Shown here in pieces: positions 1-8,187 of a DNA stretch of 36,748 bases; position 1 is the stretch's first letter; each line of letters opens with the position of its first letter. Source of the stretch: Parastagonospora avenae f. sp. tritici 18332-5 (lineage: Eukaryota > Ascomycota > Dothideomycetes > Pleosporales > Phaeosphaeriaceae); the NCBI GenBank assembly GCA_022559985.1, contig JAFJTR010000150.1:1-36748 (forward strand), read 5' to 3'. Position numbers and translations under genes: made by a program. The notes under the pieces are model-generated. The model was not told the DNA's origin. It ran no database searches and worked only from the letters and a program-made list of their open reading frames with translations.

Positions 1-217
1 AAATAAGCGAGGTCTGTGCGTAGAATGCGAAAATTCAGAACAAGGGGAACAACAGGTTTCCACCTGGCTGCACTCCTCAACCACAAGCCTAGAGGCTGTA
101 AGAACTAAAGAAAGTTTGTTTTGCAATAAGCTAAGATGGATTCTCGTAGTTTTGGGATGCCGGAGGCGCTGGAGCAAGCGCGCTGGGTGGGCCCAAAGTT
201 GGTGTTTCTCTTTTGCA

Positions 218-1105
218 CTATACACAGATGGCTCTAAGATAAGAGAAGAAGTAGCAGCAGGCTATTGTTAAATGTCTATATAGGGAAAATACCTCTAGGC
301 AAAAAACTTCAGCCTAAAAGAGAAACTTAAGATTATAGATGCAGAGCTTATTGCAGCCTATTAAGCTCTTAGAAACCTACGCTAAGAACTATAGGGAGAG
401 GAGATACACGTCTTTATAGACAGCTAGGCCGCTCTAAAAAGACTATAGAAAGTCTCTCTTATAGGTAGCTAAAGAGTTTATTATAAGATTATAGAGCTGT
501 GTAAGCAGCTATCTAGGCAGAACAAAGTCTCTATATCCTAGGTGCCAGGACACAGAGAAATCTAAGGCAACAAACATGCAGACAGGCTAGCTAAGGCAGG
601 CCTTAAGCAGATAATAAAGGACCCTATTACTTCTCTAAGCTATCTTAAGAGAAAGGCTAAAGAGGAGATCCTAGCAAGATAGAAGCAAGAGTAGAAAGAT
701 GCTAGGCCTGCAGAGAAAGGCAGGGCCTATAGCAGGGCTACCTAGGAAAGACCTAAAGTCGCGTACAAGATGCAGCTGCTCTCTAGCCCTAAGAGGGTGC
801 TAGCTGCCTACTACTAGCTTAAGCTAGGAAAGGGCTTCTTTAAGCAATTTTCTAAAGCGATAGGCAAGGATGATAAAGGAGAATGCTTTAGCAGCTGCAG
901 AGCATTGCAGACCTTAGAACACCTTCTCCTATAATACAAGCATTATATAAAGAAGCAAAAAAGGATATTAAAAAGGCTAGATATGCCTACTACTATGCTA
1001 TAATAATTATTTAGTACTATAAAGGGAAGTGCTACTTTAATAGACTTTCTAAAGGAAACAGAGATTACTATAGCTAGGTAGCTGTGGGCAGCAGGAGCCC
1101 TATAA
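218..1105 (+). mobile_element. RIP-degraded LINE-type retrotransposon ORF, RNase H and C-terminal part
   Basis: One frame (codons starting at 218) reads through as an RNase H domain if in-frame stops are ignored. LYTDGS lies at the start, then an Asp-Ala-Glu-Leu helix, an F-I-D-S strand, and a V-P-G-H ... G-N-K-H-A-D-R-L-A-K segment that carries the last catalytic Asp. A Cys/His-bearing tail with E-H-L-L follows. This order and tail match the RNase H end of fungal Tad/I-type non-LTR elements. There are about 19 internal stops, all TAA or TAG and none TGA. They sit where Gln or Trp is expected, for example the Trp just before VPGH. That is the outcome of C-to-T/G-to-A RIP mutation. No reverse transcriptase is present, so this is a 5'-truncated or window-truncated dead copy. 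A 16-nt A-run at about 1503-1518 could be a remnant of its poly(A) tail, but this is unproven. Confidence 0.82.
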
Positions 1106-1228
1106 GGGCTAGCAACAACGTCAAAATTGCAAAGAAAGGCAGAAATGCACAACGCAGGTGAAAGACTGCAGCTGATAGCACTAAGCGTGGACCCTAGGTG
1201 TTGGGAGCCATGTCTAACGTACAGTATC

Positions 1229-1345
1229 GATGTGGGATAGTCAAGTAACACAGAGCTCGCGTGTAACAACACCACGAACAGTCAAAATCCAACGCGCGTA
1301 GAGATAGCAGAGAATCAATCAATCATCTACTCAAACTCGTTGCAA
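1229..1345 (+). repeat. Diverged copy of the local small repeat element
   Basis: This stretch begins GGGATAGTCAAGTAACACAG and runs through a CAATCAATCA segment. It is recognisably related to the copies at about 1993-2112 and 2982-3098, with many substitutions. It lies just downstream of the LINE remnant and no longer has an obvious opposite arm. Confidence 0.55.
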
Positions 1346-1919
1346 CGACCGTTACTTGATTCAACCCCATACCTTTGCCGTGTCAACACTAGGAAAGAGG
1401 GATTAGCGAGGCATGCGCAGCGCTCCATAGTCCCTAGGACTGCATGAGCTTCATTGTATGTATGCTAGCAATAGGTAGTACAATGTAAATGATATTTTTT
1501 TTAAAAAAAAAAAAAAAAGTACGCCCCACCTCTGTATCTAGTGCCAACATCTCTCATCCGCGAAAACCAACTTGAGCCCTTCGAGCCAGCTTCCCTCTGC
1601 TTAGCTACTTGATAGGTTTTAACATATACTACGCACAGGTCTTAGGTGTAATATAAGACGTTGTGTGCAGAACAGAGCAAGGTACGGAGGCAGAAAGGAA
1701 TATAAACAGGGGAAGGCTTAAGCGCGGACGCTAAGCCTACGCGGAGATAGTCAGGAGGCGCACCGGCAGTTCTGCAGTTACCAACGATCAGAGCCTTTTG
1801 CGGAGCAGTACTGTAGAGTACAGTAGCTACCTGTGTAGTGTGGTACTGTCGAGTATAGTACTCTGGGGTGTCAGGGTACCTTACCGTGACACTTGCATAT
1901 TATCTAAGCTAAAGAGGTA
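1346..1919. other. Non-coding AT-rich repeat-island DNA
   Basis: No coding frame is recognisable. The segment contains a T8/A16 homopolymer junction at about 1493-1518. It also has a cluster of short palindromic GTACTGTAG/AGTACAGTA-type words at about 1808-1860. It is probably decayed transposon sequence; nothing firmer can be said. Confidence 0.4.
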
Positions 1920-2112
1920 TGTCAGATATGTCGCGTATTAGAGGACCAGTTGCTGTCAGATAGTAGGTGTTGCGCGTTATTATCTTTATAACTAGGAATA
2001 GTTAAGTAACACAAAGCTTAGGTGTAACACTATAAACAAAACTAGAACACGTAGCAGAAACAACAAGATACAACAATTAATCAAGTCATCACACTTTAAC
2101 TTAGATCCAATC
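1920..2112 (+). repeat. Direct repeat copy 1 (more RIP-mutated)
   Basis: This copy starts TGTCAGATATGTCGCGTATT and aligns along its length with 2907-3098. The differences are almost all transitions in one sense: TTAAGTAAC here versus TCAAGTAAC, AGCTTAGG versus AGCTCGGG, CTTAGATCC versus CCCAGGTCC. This copy carries the T and A states, as expected if it was more heavily hit by RIP. Confidence 0.75.
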
Positions 2113-2230
2113 TGACAGCGGTATTCCTGCCACATATTCTGTTTTTCTTCGTGTTATTACACCTGAGCTTTGTGTTACTTAACTATCCCTAATCGTGAAG
2201 ACAGTAACGTGCGAAACCTGCTCTCTGACA
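1954..2230. repeat. MITE-like element with about 77-80 bp terminal inverted repeats
   Basis: The left arm (1954-2030) and right arm (2151-2230) are inverted copies. The best-preserved core is TAGGRATAGTTAAGTAACAC followed by AAAGCTYAGGTGTAA, found at 1993-2025 and, reversed, at 2154-2191. About 120 bp of non-coding sequence separates the arms. The size, long arms and lack of an ORF suggest a non-autonomous DNA-transposon derivative. The mobilising family is unknown and no clear target-site duplication was identified. Confidence 0.7.
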
Positions 2231-2854
2231 CCCTCATAGAGCAAAGCCTCGAACTAATCTAACGGTTAGCTACTAATGGAGGTTGAGATACTATTAGCTC
2301 TGGTGCAGGAGTTGTTGTTAAATCTGGATCTATCTAGTTCCAGATCTTATAGACTACGCAGCGCGCTTGCAGCTAAGAAATCTATGTTGTCTAGTTTATG
2401 TGATCTCTTAGCACAGTAGTTGTGTCGCGCGTTAATTAGGTTGCTATTGCGTTTAGTAGCGTTTAGTAGGGACAATAAGACTCTCAATTATCAGATTTAA
2501 TGTCGCGCTCCTTTGGGATACCAACTACGCAGAGCCTCCGGAGACCTATCGGGCCAGCCTCGGGTCACGTGTGGCCCCGTATATATATCCCAAGTAGTGC
2601 CTCAGTCGAGTCCCTTAAGGATTCGTCTTACCTCAATACTACTCAGTATACTCATCCTTTAACTCCTACCTACGAATGCCTTACATTTAAAGGGTTCTTA
2701 ATAATCTTGATGATTGAAGTGATTATGTTCTAGTCTAATCTATAAACATGTGGCTTTTATCCCCCGCCCTTGTGCGACCAGCTGCGCGGTCTATTCTGTG
2801 CAGTTCCATTCCAGCCGAGCCTGTGTTACGGCTAGCCTTGCTCATATCTGACAC
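2231..2854. other. Non-coding repeat-island DNA, possibly including an LTR-like promoter
   Basis: No convincing gene is seen; the short open frames here have no family resemblance. At about 2548-2590 a GC-rich patch (GGGCCA ... CACGTG ... TGGCCC) is followed by GTATATATATCCC, which looks like a TATA box. This resembles the promoter of a retrotransposon LTR beginning near TGTCGCGC at 2502, but no second LTR or primer-binding site was found. Confidence 0.3.
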
Positions 2855-2987
2855 TATCCCTAGTCATGAAGATGATGACGCGCAACACCTGCTATCTGAC
2901 ACTAATTGTCAGATATGTCGCGTATTAGAGGACTAGTTGCTGTCAGATAGCTGGTGTTGGGTGTCATCATCTTCACGACTAGGAATA
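2855..2987. repeat. Palindromic repeat with 47-bp arms
   Basis: Arm 2855-2901 is the reverse complement of 2941-2987 at about 42 of 47 positions, with 39 bp between the arms. The arms contain the same TGTCAGATAG / GACTAGG words as the element at 1954-2230. This is the same family in a tighter, probably nested or rearranged arrangement. Confidence 0.7.
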
Positions 2988-3154
2988 GTCAAGTAACACA
3001 AAGCTCGGGTGTGACACTACAAACAAAAAAGCAGAACACGTAGCAGAAGACAAGAGGACAGCACAATCAATCAAGTCATCACACTTCAACCCAGGTCCAT
3101 CCACTGAACCTATTAAATCTAACACTAATACTCTAATACGCGACATATCTGACA
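2907..3154. repeat. 248-bp MITE-like element with perfect 24-bp TIRs
   Basis: The left end (2907-2930) starts TGTCAGATATGTCGCGTATT. The right end (3131-3154) is its exact 24-bp reverse complement. The interior is the less mutated copy of the direct repeat also seen at 1920-2112. It has no coding capacity. Its perfect termini suggest recent insertion or little RIP compared with the older copies nearby. Confidence 0.75.
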
Positions 3155-3379
3155 CAGCTACAATGCGTTTTCACAGCTCCTCCGTGGATGTTCAATCAGG
3201 ATGAGTATCGTTGCACTTTAACAAAGTAAATACAGATTATGTAAAACGTCTGCGATGGTTTCTGACAGAAACATATAAATTAAACATCCGATTAGCTGTT
3301 GGTATTCGATCTAAATCTAGAATATCTATGCAAATAGACTGAGATACAACCTTGGAAGGCCAAGACTACTTAATCGCAA

Positions 3380-4325
3380 TCAACCACTCCATACCTTTGG
3401 TCCAGGGCAGGTGTAAGTAGTAATAGCACTGTTGTAGGTATCGATTGTGACCCCAGGGTCGCTCTGCGATGCATAGCCAGGGATAGTTGCGAGGTATTCG
3501 CTGCTAGGCTGTGCCGTGCCACTGCCGGTAACCTCGATCTGAGTGCTGTCAGCATCGCAATATCAGGAAGTGCGCAGATCACTTGTACCTGAGCGCACTC
3601 GGCGTAGAACTGTGGCGTCTTTGCCTGGTGAAGAGCGAGAAGCTCATGGCGCACGAGGTAATTGCCCGCAGCAAGCGTCTTGGGGATCGTAGACTCCCAG
3701 TACAGGTTCTTCAGCACCTTTGCCGTGCCCTAATGTCGTCAGCGTTTACTCCATCGTATTTCATGGTTGTGCATACCCAGTTGCGACCACTGAGAGGTGG
3801 TGCAGTCATGCCTTCCTGGTCCACCTGAAGGAAGACAGGTCAGCTATGTCATCTCGAAACTACTGTGCTCAGTTGTAGTGTACCTTGAACCATTTTTTCC
3901 CACTGCCGTCACAGCTCTTGAAATCTCCTGCACACTTGTACAGCCAGACCATGACAGGCCCTTGCTCATGTGTCCATTGCGCCCAAATTGCCTTGATCTT
4001 GCCACCAGCAGCCACCTTAGCAACAAGATCCGCAGATGTACCACCATTACACATCACTTTCCTGTCTGTGATGGTCATGGTTGGGTTGTAATCTGGCCAC
4101 TGACGTTGGATCGTCTTAGGAGAGGATGCTGGGGAGAAGCCGGTGTATCTTTAAGGCTCAAGTTAGATCTTAAGAGGCTTTGCACATTGATTCCAGTGAA
4201 TCAAAACAGTGTAAGACTTACCCTGGGTAGGTCACACCATCAATAACATAGCTAGTAACGGCACCGTGTGCAGTGACTTGAGCGGCAAGAAGGGCGGTAG
4301 CGGTGAAGACGTCTGAGAACAACAT
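3380..4325 (-). CDS. AA9 family lytic polysaccharide monooxygenase (copper-dependent), secreted
   Basis: The product oxidatively cleaves cellulose or related beta-glucans outside the cell. Exons (minus strand) are 4325-4222, 4148-3884, 3824-3777, 3729-3589 and 3538-3380, giving 238 aa; the introns are 73, 59, 47 and 50 bp with GT...AG ends. A signal peptide spans residues 1-19 and cleavage leaves His20 as the mature N-terminus, the first copper ligand. The second ligand is His95 in WTHEQGPV. Second-shell His173 and Gln179 and axial Tyr181 are in ALHQ...PQFYAEC. AGNYLVRHELLALH is the AA9 signature and the tail ends PGPKVWSG. There is no CBM1 module or linker. The loop between His173 and Gln179 is about three residues shorter than I recall for characterised members. 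A GTGGGG word (CreA-type SYGGRG) lies about 176 bp upstream, but this is weak. The repeat island begins about 230 bp beyond the stop, yet the ORF is intact. Confidence 0.93.
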
Positions 4326-4957
4326 CTTGAACGAGTTTCAATAACGTAGATAGGATTGTAAGATCAGTGCCATTCACCGAAGGAAAGATCGTGCTCTTAT
4401 ACGAGGAGGCCTCCGGTAGAGCATTGGCATATGCATGCTGTGTCGATTCAATATCGCTTGCATTGTGCAACGCGCCAGGTTTTACCACGACCACCAACGT
4501 CCCCACCAGCACGAGGAAGACACTGAATTTGATAATATCACATTGATGGTAAAGTGATCATCTGTTGCTTCGCAATATACATATGCGCTGTGCCCGGACC
4601 GGCTGGCGCTCATTGGGCACCGGCCAATCTATTTGACTCGCTAGCAGCGAGCCTCCATGTCGGCTGTTGCAGTACCGGACCATAAGTAGAAATAGAGGTT
4701 CTCTCGTGCGGTGTCCCAGACTTGTAATATATCATTGCCATCAGGCATGCAGGATGACGATTTCATCTTCCCGAATTGTTTCTTCGGTCGCATCGCCCAG
4801 AATTGGGAGATTTGGTGAAATGGCCCACCAAAGTGAATGATCGAGGATAGTATATTTTTTTGGGAGGATCTATCCGTCAAGATGACAAACTAATGCGATG
4901 CAGTCTTGTGTGTCATGGGAGAAGAGTCACTCATCCTTTAGCTTACTTGCGAATATC
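4326..4957. other. Intergenic: LPMO promoter and permease 3' flank
   Basis: This 632-bp stretch lies between the LPMO start and the permease stop. The longest open frame (79 codons, minus, 4641-4880) has no family resemblance. It probably holds the LPMO promoter near its low end and the permease 3' UTR near its high end. Confidence 0.5.
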
Positions 4958-6815
4958 TTAGAAATCTTTCGAGTGTGTGACATCGGTCTTTGATTGGCGA
5001 ATATCTTTGCCACCGCCTTCATGCATGACTTCTTCGTCGTAACGATCGTTGTCGCTGTCATGATATGCAACAGATATGTCGTTGATGTCGTCGCCAACCT
5101 CCATCCAAGTGTCGCTCGTCGCCGGTACGGGAGAGATCCTGCAGAGGATCCAATACGAGAGTGACGACACGAGAAACCCCGCAAAGAAGTTCAGATCGTA
5201 GATGCGCTTTGCACCAAGTGGTACCTCCTTGCCGATAGCTCCTACGAAGCCAACGATGTTGATGAGCACGCCGGCAATGTACGCCGCGTACCCGCGCCAA
5301 TTGAATCCCAGGGTGAAGTAGTAAGGTCCTGTCTTCTTTCCCGAGTACAGATCTTTGATCTGGAGGTATCCTTTTCGCACCCAATAGTAGTCGCAGATCA
5401 TGACACCGGCTATTGAAGACAAAAATACAGAGTACGCCGAAAGATAAGTGGTGAAGCTGTTGGTGTCCTTCAATAGTTGCCATGGGCACATGACTAGCCC
5501 GATGAGCGCGCAGATGTAGCCACCACGTCGAATACTTATCCAACGTGGAAGAAGGGCTGTCATGTCTGTGCCGGCAGAAATCGAATTCGCGGCGATATTA
5601 GTCCCTAGTTGCGCCAGTGTAAAGGCCGATGCAATGAAAAATACACCAAATCGTTGTGCATGACCGGCATCTTCCTCCAGAAAGCTCTCCAGCAGATTCA
5701 ACGGGTTCCATATCGCTTCGCCAAATATGACGGTAGATGATGAAGATACAATGATACCAATGAAGGAGGTGACTGCGAAGCCGATGGGAATCGTGAGCAA
5801 TTGCGGCAGGAAAGCATCCGAAGGCTTGCGTGCAAAACGGGCAAAATCCGGATCGTTGACAATGAGTGTCGCAAAGTTAGCAATAGCACTCATGATTCCC
5901 CGGACCATCAGCCATCCCAGCTCGGGACCGCGTGCCGTTCCAGGTTGGTGTACGATGGGTCCGATACCCTTGGCCCGCACAATAGCCCAGATGAAAAATG
6001 CTATGCCCGCTGTAGGTACGACATATGCCTTGACCGTGAATAGATGTCGAATTTTGTGTACTGGCGGGTAGAGGAATGGTAGAGACCCGAGCCAGAAAAG
6101 GAAGAATGAAACAAAATGCACAGTCGTGGTACCCGAGCTAGGGATGCCATTAATAATGCCACCATCACCATCACCAACATCCTGTTCAAGTTAGCTTGGC
6201 ATCCTTAAGAACGGGTGGATACACACATCGCGCCAGTTGTTCCAGATAGAACGTATCATGAGGTAGACACAAGTACCTCCGATCCACCCCTGCACGCCGT
6301 ACCAAATGCAGGCCATTGCTGCACGGTTAAATACGGGCCACAAAGCGCCCCAGATTCCGAAGGATGCGCGATTAACGACTGGGAAAGAGATATGGTAGGT
6401 AGCGCCGATTCGACCGGTCATACACACGAAGCAAGCTGCGATAGAGTAGCCGAGCTATGCATCTGTCAGCGAAAGAGGCGATGGGCGATGTGTTGAGCAT
6501 GCGTACCCATACGCAGATCCATGATTGCCACCACGACAGACCATCAACGATGTTGGAAGAAGATATCATCCAAGTGTTGATATTGAATGAGTCGGCTATC
6601 CAGAAGCCAACGAAATTCCAAGCACCCCATTGACGCCGCTCAGGTTCCACCTGATGGATATTAGCACCTAAACTGTAGCAATCAGTGTCGACAATACCTA
6701 CAGGCTTGAGGTCATGGTTGAACAGCATAAGCTGTGCTGTAGTAAGATTGGGCTCGCTTTCCACGGCAAATCTGCTGCTCCAGTGAGCGACCTTGGAGCG
6801 CTTCACTCTCTCCAT
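4958..6815 (-). CDS. NCS1-family nucleobase/nucleoside permease (Fur-type: uracil, uridine or allantoin)
   Basis: A plasma-membrane proton symporter for a pyrimidine, allantoin or a related compound. Exons (minus) are 6815-6702, 6650-6507, 6454-6227 and 6181-4958, giving 569 aa; the introns are 51, 52 and 45 bp, and the last has a clear GCTAAC branch point. The ATG at 6815 is used because the open frame further upstream begins with TTG. Fur-subfamily motifs are present: PVEPERRQWGAWNF, SFNINTWMISSS before the first membrane span, ACIWYGVQGWIGG, and VHKIRHLFTVKAYVVP. About 12 membrane segments are expected. The cytosolic C-terminal tail is acidic. An odd DVGDGDGG run sits at the start of exon 4, in an extracellular-loop-sized stretch. 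Substrate cannot be assigned from sequence alone; the fungal relatives are Fur4, Dal4 and Fui1. Confidence 0.92.
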
Positions 6816-8187
6816 GATGCTGCTTGAAAAATCGTAATTTACGTAGTAAGAAGAAGAGGCTGCAACAGGCCTTATGAGGCTTTGGCTTCGGCTACTTGAA
6901 GCGGTTGCTTGGGATGATAGGTAATCCTGGTCGAAATGACGTGGGGGGTGGTTCGACGCGGATGAAGGTCTTGGTATGCCTGGCCTTTGCAAGGCTGGGC
7001 AATGGATCAGTGGTTCGCGTTCAGGATCCAGTGTGGCGACAGGTGCAGCTTAGCGATTTGTTATCGTGACCTTTGGTTTCACAGCTACTGCAGATATTGT
7101 CGTGGGACATTCGCCATGTTTAAATAAAAGTGATGCTCCATCCACGCGATCGTCTTTTAGTAGTGCCATGTCTATTGCACCCCAAATGCATCTGTGATCT
7201 GCTTCTTGCTGATAAGACTACCAGATAATGTTCCATAGTAAGATCGTGTGATCTGGTGGAGCGTAGCCGAATATCCATGGATGATGCACCAGGATCCTAG
7301 CGAGAACCCTTGAGCTACTACAGCTTTTCGACTACTAGCGCATCAGCATCTTGATGGCAAGCCTGATTGTAGATACCATGCCCCCGTATTGACTCGATAG
7401 AATGTTGTCACCTGTGTATGCGGCCGGTGACGCGGAGAAACCTCTATCTCACAATATCGGTGCCATGGCTAGTTGCCGCGAGGTTGCATCTCTCCCTGCT
7501 CGGCATCTCGCTTGGTGCATGTTCTACGTTGTGAAGGGCATAGTTGCCGAGACAAAGGCGATAAAGAGGTGTGTGGGGTAAAGCGGTGCGCCGAAGCAGC
7601 CAATGAGGGCCCAGTCTCGCCAGTTTATTCGATCTCATCGAGTAACAGCCATGGACCCGTATATCAGATTTCTGAAAGGTCCAGCTCCGGGTTTTCCCTC
7701 ATTCGCGAACAAGCCGCGAAAGTCTAAGAGTTGGCGTGATAACAACATTTTCAAAGTGGATCATCCATCCCTTCTAGAGCCTTTTCATGAGCTGACCCGA
7801 GTTAGGCCTACTCGGGACCATGATGCTTAGAGGCTCGTTCATACTTGTACATTGCACGCTGATAAGTTCGATTTTGCTGCCAATGGTAAGATCGGCTGAC
7901 CTAATTGGCCTCCTGAATTATGGTTCACAGACAGGGGTATAATGGTTGACCATGTCAACTTGAGAAGATGATCAAAGCATAAAGACACAAGACCAACGCC
8001 AACCTGACCCTTCGCGGGCAACAGGACTTCAAACGCCATTCTCTCTGCTAACACCCAAGTCCATATGATTACTGTATTCATATGCTCTCCATGTCCGTCC
8101 GCTGTCTGACGATGCGCCTGTTCGTGAATGCCCATCGCAGCTTTCGATACCAGCCTCTATTTTTACTCGTTTTGGTCCACGGACAGG
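6816..8187. other. Intergenic region, no gene recognised
   Basis: About 1.4 kb separates the permease start from the deubiquitinase stop. The open frames here (up to about 98 codons on either strand) show no family motifs or convincing exon chains. The frame running upstream of the permease ATG to 6992 lacks its own ATG. The region probably contains the permease promoter and 5' UTR plus the deubiquitinase 3' UTR. Confidence 0.5.

Noticed and set aside
2502..2760. Possible solo LTR (TGTCGCGC start, TATA-like GTATATATATCCC)
   Set aside because: No matching second LTR, primer-binding site, polypurine tract or target duplication could be found; kept only as a remark.
5058..5543. 161-codon minus-strand frame inside the permease
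   Set aside because: Shadow of the NCS1 coding frame, which has clear family motifs.
6815..6992. N-terminal extension of the permease to 6992
   Set aside because: The extension would start with TTG, and the Ser-rich leader is not typical. ATG 6815 gives a family-sized 569-aa protein.
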